The position numbers and the translations under genes are program-made. Under the pieces are notes generated by a model, which searched no databases, had not been told where the DNA came from, and was given only the letters and a program-made list of their open reading frames with translations. Below are positions 36,670-49,900 of a DNA stretch of 64,000 nucleotides, one piece after another; the stretch's first letter is position 1, and each line of letters starts with the position of its first letter. This DNA is from Monarcha castaneiventris obscurior (taxonomy: Eukaryota; Chordata; Aves; Passeriformes; Monarchidae), in assembly GCA_026261815.1 (NCBI GenBank), contig JAMPIT010000174.1:12338001-12402000 (forward strand), in the 5' to 3' direction.

Positions 36670-37085
36670 TTCTCTTACCCTGGTAGCTCACTCATTCTCT
36701 CCTGCACTATGCATTACCCTAACATTCACCACCTGCAGGGGAATCTCTCCTCTGGAGCGTCTCCTCACCCACATTCTGCACTGACCTGGGTCTGCAGGGC
36801 TGTTTCTCTCACATATTCTGTCTCCTCTCTCTGGTTGTAACCGCTTTGTTGTTATTTGGGCTTTTTTTCCCTATTCTTAAGTTGTCCCAGAGGTTCTATC
36901 TTAGTTACTGATGGGCTCGGCCTTGGCCAGCAGCAAATCAGCCTTGAGCCCTCTGGCATTGGCTCCCTCAAACATGGGGAAAGCTTCTGGCACCTCCTTG
37001 CATAAGCCACCCCTGTAGTCCCCTCTCCCACCCCACCAAACCTTGCCATGCAAACCCAATACAAACTGACACTGTCCAATGAATC
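36670..37085 (-). mobile_element. Avian LTR-like / endogenous-retrovirus-associated repeat fragment
   Basis: I recognise this block as a common dispersed avian repeat, antisense here. Its order is CTGCAGGGGAATCTCTCCTCTGG (about 36735-36757), GGGTCTGCAGGGCTGTTTCTCTCACATATTCT, a T-rich stretch, GTCCCAGAGG, GATGGGCTCGGCCTTGGCCAGCAGC, CTGGCATTGGCTCCCTCAAACATGGGG, AAGCCACCCCTGTAG and AACCTTGCCATGCAAACCCAATACA. The block is GC-richer than its flanks. I associate it with long LTR-type elements of avian endogenous retroviruses but cannot name the family from memory, and neither terminus is present. No gag, pol or env coding is recognisable. Open frames across it (36852-37189 on the minus strand, the end of 36248-36784 on plus) are by-products. 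The left boundary is uncertain by about 60 bp. Confidence 0.6.
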
Positions 37086-40000
37086 TCAAAACACTCTTGG
37101 CTGTCAAAACATTTGCTTACATTTTTTAATGAAAAACACAGACATCTTCTATTTTCTAGATTAATAAAAGAGGTCAAGCAATATATCAAAACTATCTTTT
37201 AGAGTATCTGAGGAAAATAGCTTCAAAAGAAACATGAAAAACACTGGCATCCTAATTCTCTTGTGGGTGTTTTCAACATCAGAAATTCTGCAGTAACGCT
37301 TACGCCAAAAACTCAGTCAAATTATTTGCATATTAATCTGAAGCACCTTTGACCTTACACATCAGTATTCTTTAGTGTACAAATCTGCATTCTGCTTCTC
37401 TCTTTTCAATACAAGCGGCCTAACTAAAACTTATTGGGCATTGCCTAATATGTAGCTGGAAGAGCAAAATGTAGGAAATAGGTTCTGTGCAACAACACTG
37501 ACAAGAGAATATATTCTAAGTTTTTGTTGCTGTATGTCTAGTAGAAGGATTAATGTAGGATACACAAAAAATTCTTTGAGGTATGAGAAACACCTAATTG
37601 CAACTATTCTTAAATTTCATTGAGTATGGTAAGTGATAGGTATGATGATCAAGGTACCTAAGTCAAGATTTAAAGAGCTTGTATTTTAAAACTAGAGCAA
37701 AAAGTAAAGAATGTCAATGCATCACAATTTTGGTTTTACTGTTTTCCTCTTGATTTTCACTGCTTCTCAATAAATAGTCACTGTTTCTCTATAAATATTT
37801 GGTATAATATATTTAACCAGTAGCTATTTTGCCACTTTAAATGTAAAAGGCTAATGTGTTTTCTTGAATTTCTTGGGTTTTTACTTTTTTTTTCACATGC
37901 ACATACAATTCATGAAATATTCATACTGTATCTGACACATCCACGAGAAAAACAGAATCCTACCATATGTTTAAAATACATTATAATACAAAAGGTCATG
38001 AAAAGTTGTCAGTTTTTTAATACTGTCACTTTTTTAAATGTGTGCAGTACATTTCACCAGACATATAACATATGTGGTATATGGAAAACTTACATTGTTT
38101 CCTTATGGGTATCTCTGCTCTCAACAATCTTCAAAAAGATGACTCAAATGACTTAAATGTAATAGATTAGGATCATTTTACAGACTGGCTGGTAGCATTA
38201 GGAACTGGAGCAGACACAAATGGACTGCTCCATAAAGTGGCTGAAATTACAGCTGCTATAACTTATAATGGGACCCCAGGAATCTCAGTGAACCATTTCT
38301 CCCATGAAGGCCAAACACTGCAAATCATTTTGTATCAAGTCTTTTCAGACAAGAACCTGGAGAAATGAGATAAGCACTAATGTGGTATGGAAGCCCAATG
38401 CTCACCACATTTCGAAGTGCCACCCCTCAAAAACAAAGATACCTCAAAGGACAGAAAGCTTAAATATTTTAACTTCTGTGCAAGAGAAGAGCCTTGCACC
38501 TCCATGAGAACTAAGGTTCAGATATGACTCTGCACCTCCTTGTTCCTCACTCCAGTCCTATGTAGGCAAGTTCTTGCTTAGGAAGAGCACCAGACCAGAG
38601 CCACTAAAACCCTTGGCCACCACCATTTTATGGTCTCTATGGAGCACCACTGCCCTCTTCTGGGACTCACCCTTTATAGGGTTGTACAGCACTGAGGGTA
38701 TAGGCCCCATATATTGACTTCATTCCCTATTCTCCTTCAGAGACTGTTACCTGATAAGTGTCTTGCTCCTCTTGGATTCCAATATAAGTAACTGTCTGAT
38801 TAGAACCAGCTATTTCCATAGTCCCTAGCTCTATTTTCCCTAAATTGTCTCATTATCAACTGCTTAATTGTGTAATTGATTTCAAATACTTTAAATTACC
38901 ACTCTTGCTTGTTTAATGTTTAATTACCTTACTTGTTGCAGAGCTGATTGCCCTCACAGTTAGTCATTTATTCCCTAATAAATTTCTTAGTTGCCTATTT
39001 TCTTCAACCCACTGTGTTATATCTTCCAATGCCAAGTCCCTGTCCTTCTTCTGTACTTAACAGCTTCCTTTACTGCATTCCCACATGTTATTTTTTACCT
39101 TTTTTGTTTTTTCACCAGTGTAATTCTGGTCTTTGCTTTCTCCATTGAAAATATTTTGCTAGCTCTCAAATTTACTTTTTCACTGTCTGAGAAAAATTTG
39201 TTGTGACCTCTGTAGCATTCTTGAAGCAACTCTCTCATTGTTAACTCATTATTGACTTTGATGACCTTCCCAGAACTTCCCTATTCTCATTATACAGTCT
39301 CAAGAGATTATGCTCTTGGCAAATTTTCTTCTTGTCTCCATTAGATTAGGTGCTTCTATCTCTTTTCCAGGATCTAATTATCAGGGGATCTCTGAATGCC
39401 AGACCATAAAAAAGGTTTGACAACCAAAAAAAATTTGTTACACACTTTTTTTTTATGAGCTGACAAAGTTTGGCCAAATTTTCCATTTCCTTGGCAATTG
39501 CGAGTTGCAACAGCAAAACCTATTTGCTCTATGTTACATGGATTTCAGAAACTTAAAAAAAAACCAAAGTACATCAGCAAAATTTGTACAGGATAGAAAG
39601 CTAAAATAATATAAAATGGAAGATTCTCACGTTGCTCTGTAATAATTAAAATACAAAGCAAAGTGAAGGAGCAGTTTTCATAATGAATAAAAATTACAGG
39701 TTGATTTCTATATGAAAGTTTGTGCCTTTCTTTGTTGTTTGCATATATTCAGAAATTATGTGTAGAAAGAAGTGGCTGATGAGATGATAAGGTTTACTGA
39801 TGGTTCTAAATTATTCAGGGCAGTAAAGACAAAAGTCTGTGGAGCAGAATTGCACAAGCCCCTTACTAGAAAAAGTGACTGAACATTGGAATGGCAGACA
39901 AAATTCATTGCAGATGGATGCACCAATTCATTAGTGGTGTACATGAGAAAAACAATTCTGACCTTGCTAATAAAGTAATGGTCTCTCGTCCCCCAGGGGC

Positions 40001-42234
40001 AAGATCTTAGAAGTATAATATGTATTTTTATGAAAATAAGGTGTCAGTGATCAGAAGTAGGCAAAAAATATTGAAGTTATTGGGAAAGAGATAGAGAATA
40101 ACCAAAGAGAAATCCTGAATATAAGTCTAGGTAATGCTCAAGTTCCCTCTTCCTGGAAAGACAGAAAAACTGGAAAGATTAGGAGAACATTTGATAGAAA
40201 GAAGAATTAAATAAAGCAAAACACAAGCAGTAAGACAAAACCCAGCATGACAGAAATATGTAGAAAAAAGGAAATCCTGGAGTCACTGTTCATTATACTA
40301 AAATGTACATAAAATGGCTTTTGACATAAGACAATTGCTGGCTAAAGAAGTCCCTGATACAAAACTTGCTTAAAGCTGTGTGAGAATTCTGGAGAAATAG
40401 CCATTAATGAAGGCAGGTAATGGCCTACATGGATTTATATTCTAACCTGATTTAACTTGTACTTACATCTTGAAAGTCTTCCTCATCCTATATCATGATT
40501 AAAGTTGAAATTTTTGAATTTTAATTTCATAGATTCATTAGTAATATATTCCCATTTTTTTCTGGTTAGTTTTCATTCTTTCTTTTCATTCTCTATTTAG
40601 ATTGGGATCATGATTTGCAGGAAAAAGCATAAAAATCCTTCATACTTTTATACCTGACTAAATTTTGTGATCATTTGCTTTTTGTGAGGCTAATCAAGGA
40701 CAGGATTCTATAAATATCAGACAAAGGTAGCTCTGCAGAATATTTCTTTTTGTCTTTGAGATACCTAGGTTGGATTTTAAGACTTAGCTCCAGGTCTAAA
40801 GTGTTTGTGCTCTTGATTTTGAAAAAGTCTGTAGAATCCACAGCTATTACTGAAGTCAGTCACTGCTGTGGGAACTTAGAACTTCTCCAAGTAGGTCACT
40901 GGATATTACTGATTTAGCAGGGAGAGGCTGGTCTAAGATACCAGTTCTATTAATTTTCTCTAAAGTTAATCTTCACTATTCAACAATTTTTTTAAATGTT
41001 CAATTTTCAGAGTTTCCTTGCAAAACATACTAAATACTTAATTCTGCTCAGCAAGTCATTGGCATTTTCTTTAAACAAAGGATTCTGAGCTCCAGCTAAA
41101 TTGCATAAATTGCATAAATAATCATCAAAATGCAAAAGTAATTTTCTGGATTCTTTTGTTATTACCTGGTGATGCCAAATGCAGTTTAGGAATAAAGAAC
41201 CAAAACAGATTAGCATAAACTCTGACCTCTATAATACTATTACAAGCCTGCAGTATTTCTGCTGGTCTCAACTTGGATATAAAACAGATCAAAATTTTGG
41301 CCAATTAATATAATGATAGTATTATAGCAATGATTTCAGGAAAACTTCACATTTCAACACAGCTCAGTGCAAATGGATGGATAAGGTTTATGTTGCTTAT
41401 GAAAGAAATAATTTTAAGAACCATACCTGAGACCAGGTTTCTGCATACATGGAAATTCTACTCCCCCATTTCCCCCCTCCTCAAATCACTTACAAATTTG
41501 TATTTCACCTCCTTTTTAATGGAAAACTGTTTTAAATAATCCTGGGTTTAAAAACCCATAAAGATTTATGAACCTGGACGTTAAAAAAGGACACGTTTGT
41601 TCTGTTTGAAATTGTAATTATTAACAAATTGTCTAGAAACATGATAACAAATATGAAGGAACAATAATTAATTTTAATTTTCTTGTCCAAGGAAACTCCA
41701 GGAATATATAGCCATTTTTTGTACCCATTTATTCAGTCAGCAACCTGAAGATGCTCTGTCCTATGTGACATTGCTATCCCCAGCTGTAGACTCAGCAAAG
41801 TTCACTGTAATAACTTTGGCTTTCTAAGACACATACTATTTCTGATTAGTGAATCCATTTCTGAGCTGGTCTGGAGCCAGCTGAGAGATAAGGACAATCT
41901 TTAAGCCTGATCCATAATGAGAGTTATGGTTCAAAACTTGCCTGTTAGGCGAGTTTCCTCCATTGTTCCCAGGGGAAGAAGCAGTCACAGATGGTGGTTC
42001 CAATCAGAAGCCTTGTCCCTACAAAGGTCCCATGGATATCTTGTCACCCAGGAAAAACTGTTTGTGAATTTAAATCAATTCCAAATAAAATAGCTTCAGA
42101 GAATAAAGGACCTTAAAAATGCTTTAGCTTGCAGATGTATTTTCTGAAGCATCATCTGATATTGAGATTATCAAAATTATCCTACTTCAGACACTCTTTA
42201 TCTCACTTCTCTGTGAGGGAGGAAGGAATGAATG
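37086..42234. other. Unique non-coding sequence, no gene seen
   Basis: AT-rich sequence. The part at 38510-38720 is less AT-biased and may be an unrecognised old repeat, but I cannot assign it. A 9-bp tandem word (AAATTGCAT twice) lies at 41098-41119. Open frames reach 100 codons (37854-38156, +) and look random. Confidence 0.65.
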
Positions 42235-42289
42235 AATGGTGTGCAGAACCAATGGTGTGCAAAAATGGAGTGCTGACGCTCCATTTTTG
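42235..42289. repeat. Direct repeat followed by a perfect hairpin
   Basis: AATGGTGTGCA occurs at 42235-42245 and again at 42251-42261. The second copy overlaps the left arm of a hairpin: CAAAAATGGAG (42260-42270) pairs exactly with CTCCATTTTTG (42279-42289). With one G-T and one G-C pair added inside, the stem is 13 bp with a CTGA tetraloop. The right arm is not followed by a run of T that would make it terminator-like, and no gene ends here. Confidence 0.85.
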
Positions 42290-44214
42290 ACATATTAAAA
42301 GATAGAAGGAACCAATATGACATCATCCAGGAAGCTTTAAGTGACCTAAATTTTTGTGCTCAAAAATTAAACACCTGTGCCCAATCATTGCAATTATTAT
42401 CTGGAATCCCTTAGAGGAAATAATTTAGCAGTAGAAGGTTTCATGAAGTTTACATTCAGTTAATGTGTATTTGTGAACCCAAATTGAAACAAGGAGAAAA
42501 TCAATACTTCCGTTTTGACAACATATATGAACTGTAAGGCGTTTTCATTTCAGGACCTCTTTGAATTGAAATGTGCTTTTTTTTCCAAAGTCCACTCTAT
42601 CTTCATAGAAGTGAAAAATTAAAACAAACCTAGTAACACAAATGTGCAATACATGATTTCTTCTGTACTTCTAGGTGAAACTGGTCTGAAATTATGGCAA
42701 CAATTTTAGGCCTTGTTTGATATACCTGGTCAAAGGTGGGATGCTTTGAGACTGCTGCCTCATCTGCCCCAGGTCCCCAGCAGGGCCAGTGGAGACAGTT
42801 ACTCCTTTCCCCATGGAGAGCCTGGATCACTAATGTCCTATTTTATGACTTCACTAGCTGCTCATTTTAGGTGGGATTGAATCAGGCTGTGATGTCTTCA
42901 ATACACAGAAATAATTAACTTGTATGTAGGAGGTGAGAACTATTACACAAATTCCCCTGTCTCATGTACCATGTCAGGAAGTCCATTGTAATGATAATTT
43001 TGACTGTTTCCAGTGGTAAAAATACTTAGCTAATATAGTGTTTAACTACCCCACATATGTAAATGGATCTTTATTTTAGTTAAGTTTCTTACTGTGTTTC
43101 CTTGATCTCGTACTTTCAAGAAAAAGAAATTGGATTTTTGATAGTACTTATAAGCTTTTCCCATCTCAATATCTGACACTCAAAAATCAAAATAATGAAA
43201 GAACTTCTATTTTTCACTATCCTGTTCAACAGATTATTCTTTTCTTTCTCTTGATGACTTTCCATGCACAAGGCAAAGTCATCTCAAAGAGAGTGGCTAT
43301 GAACAAAGCTGAGAATCTGGATGATGAAAAGTAATTTTCCACAGTAGATGCTGAATCATCAGGCAGCTCTGTTGAAGTTTGGAATTAATTGACAAAATAC
43401 ACCTAAGTGCATGAAACTTGGGAAAAGTATCTATGTAGTTATATCTATTTAATACTATAAATATATACTTAGTTACTTTGAAAAGTAAATCAATTTAATC
43501 TAATCAGTGCAAGTAATAATAATATCACTCTATATTGGAGATGATGTGTAGAGTAGCACTTTCTAGGTTGGGTTTTGGCGGTTTTTTTATATAGTGGAAA
43601 ATTTAAGAGTTATGCAAGCATTTTTTTTTGCTTCTGCACAAATCTTAATATGGGGATAAACACCATGGGTTCATTTTGACTGCTCATGCACGAAATGACA
43701 TTTTGTAAGATGAGGACTTGGCAATGAATGTCCTCAGCCTTCCTTTACCTGCATGGGTTTACTAAGTGATTTACAAAAATCCTTCCCTATTACTGCCAGC
43801 CAGTGTCCTTTTGTTCGTAGTGATAACTGAGACTTTCTTAAAAGATCAAATGAGAAAAAATGTATTACTTAATAAGAAAAGTCAGAGTTTTCTGAAAGCC
43901 ATTGGGCAATACACAAAACGCATTTCCATCTGGGAAAAAGATAATTTCACCTGATTATTAAAAGATTAACTTGATCTTGGTATTAAGGTTAAATTAATTT
44001 AAAATGCTAATTGTCTTTAATGCAGCAACATTTTGCTTCTCTTTATGAATTTTCATTGGGAAGCAGTAAGTTATGTACTTGGATTTATATCATTTTATTC
44101 CTCTCTAATAATGAAAAGCTTATGTGCCTCTGTCTTTCATGCTCATTATAAGTAAACTAATATATTCAATATGTGACATCAGTCTTTTCCAATTAATTCT
44201 GCTGGATCCTTGTG
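42290..44214. other. Unique non-coding sequence, no gene seen
   Basis: No repeat family or open frame of note. The minus-strand frame at 42630-42830 (66 codons) has no recognised similarity. Confidence 0.65.
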
Positions 44215-44570
44215 CTCTGGTAGATTTTATTCCTTTATTCTTCTGTATAATCTTTTTTTTTTTCTTTAATTTTCTTATTTTAATATCCTATGCATTTTCT
44301 TTCCTTCTTTTTCTTATTTATGCTTTTTTTTTTTTAATCTTTATTCTGTATTTTCCTCCTTGCTTACAGGAGCTTAAAGTTTCATGCCATGTGCACCTGA
44401 AACACTCTGCCTGTAGTTGAGATCATTCTCCTTTTTCTTCAGGTTCCATCTCATCTTCCTCTACATCTACATTTTCTGTGCCCTTCCACAGAACCCAAAA
44501 TGTTCCCATCTCCCTTTCATTCATTCATTCCATGCTTTTTCCTCTTCTTGCGTCCTTACATGTCAGTGTA
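44215..44570. other. Pyrimidine-rich, strand-asymmetric block
   Basis: About 350 bp in which the + strand is dominated by T and C, with runs of 11 T (44253-44263) and 12 T (44324-44335) and a TTCATTCATTCATTCC microsatellite at about 44516-44531. It contains an acceptor-like sequence, TTTTCCTCCTTGCTTACAG, ending at 44369. Sixteen sense codons and a TGA follow (44370-44420), a layout a terminal exon could have. The open frame through the T-rich part (44124-44420) is Phe/Leu/Ile-rich because of composition and is not a membrane protein gene. Confidence 0.6.
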
Positions 44571-46878
44571 GATGAATCTCTCTGATTTGTGCAGACAAAT
44601 CTTGGCAGACAGCTGATGAAACAATAGATGGTCATCTCAGCATTTTCTTGCTACCAAGAACACTATGGGTCAGTGGGATTTTTGTCTTTGTGACTGGTGT
44701 TTTTTGGGGTTTTTGTAGAATCATCTCATCACACAGCACCTTCACAGGAGTGTCTTCCAGGGTATGTGACCTAAAAGAAACAGAAAAAAGAGCACCAAAA
44801 CTTCATGAGTTGTTGCATATTTTGTGTGTTAGTTCTGGTTAAGAGCCACCATTTAGTCATTTGCAAAGACTTCCCAGTCTCTTCCTTTCCTACCTTGCCA
44901 TCATAATCTGGTTTGAGGAGGTCTGAGGTAAAGTAAGGAGGTGGATTTGAGTGTCTATAAGAGGAGAGTTATCATGGAGCTCATGAGCCAGAAAAGGAAG
45001 GGTGATAAAAGCTGACAGATTAGCACCCCTTGTCACCTACTAGCAAGATATTTAAAAGCACTATAGTGCTTTCCTCTCATGCTGTCCCTTATCTCTAGGA
45101 GACTTGCCTGGAAATAACTAGCAGGCTCCTGCAGCTCCCCTTAACACTGTCCTTTAAAAATACAAATTATTAAATTATTCTCAATTCTCAGTGGGCTGCC
45201 ACCCTTGTTAAGGTATTTACTGTCATTTATTTTCTGTACTTCATTGTTTTTTCACTCACATCTCTCATCTTTTGCTTTTCCTCTGTGAGATCCGGGCTTT
45301 GGGTTTACAGGACAGCAAGCACACTGGGGTCCTCAACTCTGATTAGCAGCAGTGCCTAAAATAACATAGTTTGCTCTTTCTGTACCAGAGAATTTAGAAA
45401 TGGCAGGAGAACTATGGAAAGTGCTAAGTATATAATAAATCTAAAATAAACTTGGTGGTTGAAAATAACAGTATCATGTAAAAACAATACATACAAGTAG
45501 AAGATAATAATAGACTTTATGGAAATGGAGTTTTGCATATAGAAATAGTCTAGTTATGCCACTGTTAGGATAGAAACCAGCTGGAGCTTCCTGAAAAGCA
45601 GTTCAACACATTTCTAGGCATAATGTTGTTTCATAAAGCTCTTAGTATTCCTCAACATGTCAGTAGCTCCAGAAATACAATAAAATGGAATACACTCAGA
45701 GGTAATGCACGCAGCACAAAATTACATTCCCAAGCTTCAAGTAGTTCTGTATATACATAAAGTGAGCTACAAATGAAACATTGGTTCAGCTTTATAAGAG
45801 TACATAAAAAAAAATCGTTACTTAAAAGGCAAAATGGTCCAGAAAGCTTTACTGCCACCATAATTTATTATAGAATTAATCTATTATGTGTTTGCACCAG
45901 GTCAGGCCACTAAAGGAAACCTGTATCTTATCGAAATCAGATTGAGAAGTACAAATCGAGAATCCCTAATGGAGCACTAAGCACACTTCAAACAGCCAGC
46001 CATATGGACTGTGTTACAGCCTGGGGATGGTTTCTTTTGAGCCATAAACTTCGGCAGCAGAGTGTGTAAGACTCTTTATTTGATATAGGGTCTTCAAGAA
46101 CAATGATGCATTTAAAAAAGTAAGTTAATGCTTGGCTCAGAAGTCAAGGATTCAGACCTCCTTCTGAAGACACCTCCTTCCTATTTCCTTCCTAAAACCT
46201 TCCTTTTAAATTTGGCCTATTTCAAAATAGCTTTTGCAGATAATGCACTAAGCTTCTGAAGTTAAAGTGCTTAAAGAGGAAAGCCTGTCTAATCATAGCA
46301 TGTGAGACCAGAGATATCATATTATCAGTCAATACCCACAAGAAATTTGTATGGGGGTAGGTTCGCTCCCTGCATGTGCACAAGTAGCACTATTTGAAGG
46401 TCTGATTCCATGATTAATATGCTTATGGACTGTTTTGACTTTTATCCATCTACAAAATTTAACCTTCATTGTAAACCAGAGTGTTCATAGCAGAGAAATC
46501 ATTTTTCTGTGAAATCATGTCAGCATAGTGTGTACTTGTCCCAGAAAGGCACCAGCATCCCATTCTGGTAGCTGGAACAAAGTGCCTACCTCTGACATAG
46601 ATTTCTGTAGGAAGTTAAGCAAACTGCTTTCATTTATAGATATACTGTCACTGAAAAGTCACGTGGGATTTGACAAACAACCTGGATAAATGCAGTTCCC
46701 TATTGATTTCCTATCTGTGTTCTGTGTATGCACCTGGAAATCTTGCACTCAGTTTTTACTTTTCCTTGTGCTGCATCCAGAAACAGAAGACAGTATTTTG
46801 TTTCTTCAGCTTCTTACCTAATTACTTTATAAATATTTCAACACAGCAATTTTCTCCAGCTAAGAAACAAAAATAGAT
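44571..46878. other. Unique non-coding sequence with a CNE-like stretch
   Basis: No gene is recognised. 45890-46100 has near-balanced composition and no repeat similarity and is listed in findings as a possible conserved non-coding element. Confidence 0.6.
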
Positions 46879-46970
46879 CATATTATTATATATTATATTT
46901 CTAGATGTATTTATAGATATATTTCAATATATAATGTATTTTATTAATTGTATTATATTATTATATTTTT
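46879..46970. repeat. AT-rich low-complexity tract
   Basis: Over 90 bp of almost pure A and T, with TATTATAT words. It is simple low-complexity DNA with no feature beyond easy melting. Confidence 0.85.
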
Positions 46971-49900
46971 CACCATCACATACAATTTTACAAAAGTAAC
47001 TTTTATACATAATTTTTTTCACATAATTTAAACTTACCTTTTGAAATTTTTATCCTTTACTTTAAGTAATACCTTTATAGGTATACCTTTTTATTTTCTG
47101 TACTGTACCCTTTTTATTTTGCAACCAGTTGCAAAATTATTCTTAGCATAATATTGAAATTAGAAATTCTTAATTTTATTTATTCTGTATTTACATTATA
47201 AAATAAATTAAGAGGCAAAATTACAAGTTGTTCTAATATTCAAGCCGATGACCCCCATAGTTTTAGCCACAGTATTTATACTAGATTAATCAAAAGAGCG
47301 GGTCTGTTTTAATAAGAAATTCAGTGTGATAAGCTAATTACTTGGCCAACATACAACTTTGTCTAAAATATTATCCAAAACATTCAGTCAGAAATGTTAT
47401 CTTTGAGATAAATCAAAAAGAACTTCAGTATTACAATAATTCCACTACATTATATTGCTATCTTGCATTCAGTTTTAAGAGAAATATTTACAATATTGAC
47501 AATTTTGATTTGCACTGGTTAAACAGATTTCTCCAGAAATTTCAGTATTTAAAGAATATCATGTGCAATAGATAAACAGTAATCTCAGTGTGATGTGGTG
47601 GTGGAAATTCTATTTGAATTAGATGCACTTATTACAAAGACTGATGCATAAAACTACTCAGTAGGGCAGCTGAGAGGAAAACCCACTGTCACTTGGAATT
47701 CTCAGCCCAATGCCTTTCTGTAAAGAAAAGGAACCAAGTGAGATGTCTTAAACAGTGATAAAAATCCCACAGGGACCCTCTGTGTTTAGAAGACCTTCTA
47801 GAATAATAACACATAATTAAAAGTGTGTTATTTATAGCCGGTGTATCATATACTGCTTCTCTGTTATATTTGTTTTCTGAAAAGATCAAAAAATCAGCAT
47901 GTTGGTATAATGACAGTGCCTTCCAGAATTTTCTTGAAGTCTAAATCAGAAGATAATTAATATAAAAATGTACTCACACTGTATGAAACTGTCACTAATT
48001 TTCATCCAGTGTCTTTTAATCAATAAGTTTAAGCTGACACTTGAATTCATTTTCTACTTTTCAAAATATTGCCTTTCCCAGTAAAGAGGAGAGTTTTACA
48101 CTGGGGAATAGAAGAAAGAAAAATAAAAGAGACACCTGTAATAAAACTTTCAGGCAGCAGACAAAAAACAATTGATATTTCCTGCTGTTTTCTACTCTTG
48201 AATCATATTTATACAATGGTCAGTTAAGAAGAGGAAAGCTTAAAAAACCTCAAACCCGAGTAAAAGAATTTGTTCTTATTATAGTCAGTCAATTGTTTGA
48301 GACTAAACTCTGAATATTAATGCAGTTATTCCAAGTTTTTAAAACATTCTTATAGAACAATATTACCTCTTACATCTGAAGTGTTTTCTCTGATAGGTTC
48401 ATACATACATTTATGTATATGTTATGCTAAAAGGAATCTATACAAAAAGAAAATGACATTTTAGTAAGGAAGAAACACAGTTTTATACAACCTCAATACT
48501 GAGATTAAGTACATGACAAATAGTTGAAAAATTATGTATGCTGAAATAGGGACTAGATTAATGTGAACCTGCTGTGTCATTTTATTAGCTCCTTAACATC
48601 TGACCTGCATCATGGTAGCTCTCATCACGGGCCATCATAGGCTCAGTGGCCCATAGTCAGTGGTTTTGTAAGGAGTCAAAAGTTGTGCTGGCATGGCATG
48701 TGAACATCTATGGTTCAAAGATATAAATCAAGCAAGTTGTCCATTTCCATGAGGTGCTGAACACAGATCCCTGCTATTGATTGCAGAGTGACTGTGGAGT
48801 CAGCTTAGACCATCTGTGACCAAATGAGATAGAAAGACTAAGTTTCACTGGGAGTCTGTCTCTGATTATTGTCCATCTACAAAAATTATCTCAGTCTTCA
48901 GTCTTCAGTATTTTAACCTTTTTCTTTTTTTTTTTTTTGTGACTTTGATTGGTTTGATTTAAAACAAACATGTCACTTCTATTACTGTAACACCGAGAAA
49001 TCCCTGACAAGATTCTTCCCCATGATTAACTTGAACTCAAGTATAGTTTGTTGAAAAGTTAGAATTTCATTCTGGCATAATGAGATGGCAAGAAGTGGCA
49101 TATCCACAGCATCATAATTCATTTAAACTCAACACTGCATTAGTCTACATGTTAAGATTATGGAACTGTTAACAGTATTTACGGATTTTGATTCCATCCT
49201 CTAAATTGTAGCTGTAATAGTGCCAAAGCTTTTGGAATATGTCAAATCAAAACAAGCATTGCAGATTTTTCCTTTACAAGACACATATTTTGAGAAGCTA
49301 TTTTATCTCATTATCTACAGTGGGCATTACTATGCCAGTGAAGTGAAGTAATATTAATGTAAAAACAACTAGGTAATGTTATTAAGATAATGAAAATGTC
49401 CAGACTACAGCAGGTATTTTTCTAGAATGCTTAACACTCTCAGGAAAATCTATATGCACCCCCTCATTGCTGTGAAAATGCTTACTGTTCTTTGTTCCTA
49501 CCTTGCACCCTACACAGTAAAGGATATAGATATTCTCCGTATTTTGCCTGTTTGTTAAATACTTGGGTAAACTTAGTTGTTAAAATACATATGCACGTAT
49601 TTGTTGATTGAAGGTTTTACCAACTAAATAAACTCACATCCTTGTAGGATGGATCTTCCCAGAGAAAACTGTCCTTTTATGCAAGAGCATTAAACTTTAC
49701 TTCGGGAAGACAAAGCCTTAAGTAGGATGATGGGTTTGCTTTCCTCCCTCCGTTTCCTCTAGTCAGCCAGGCAATGCATTTTCCAAAGACACCAGTGCCC
49801 TGGGAATGTTATGTTTTTTCATTTCAGTGGGGATGAGGGGTTTCCACTTTTATTTATAGTTGTCATTTTTTTGCTTTAAGCCTTACAAGTTTTTTCTGAC

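Noticed and set aside
36248..36784. Open frame of 178 codons on the plus strand, the longest in the window
   Set aside because: Its second half runs through the CR1-like piece and the start of the LTR-like repeat, its first half is composition-driven, and the peptide resembles no family. It is a chance frame through repeat DNA.
37542..37628. Splice-framed segment ending ATG|GTAAGT
   Set aside because: All three frames contain stops, two of them early, and the acceptor is weak.
44124..44420. Hydrophobic open frame resembling a multi-pass membrane protein
   Set aside because: Phe/Leu/Ile content comes from the T-rich strand, and there is no coding signature.
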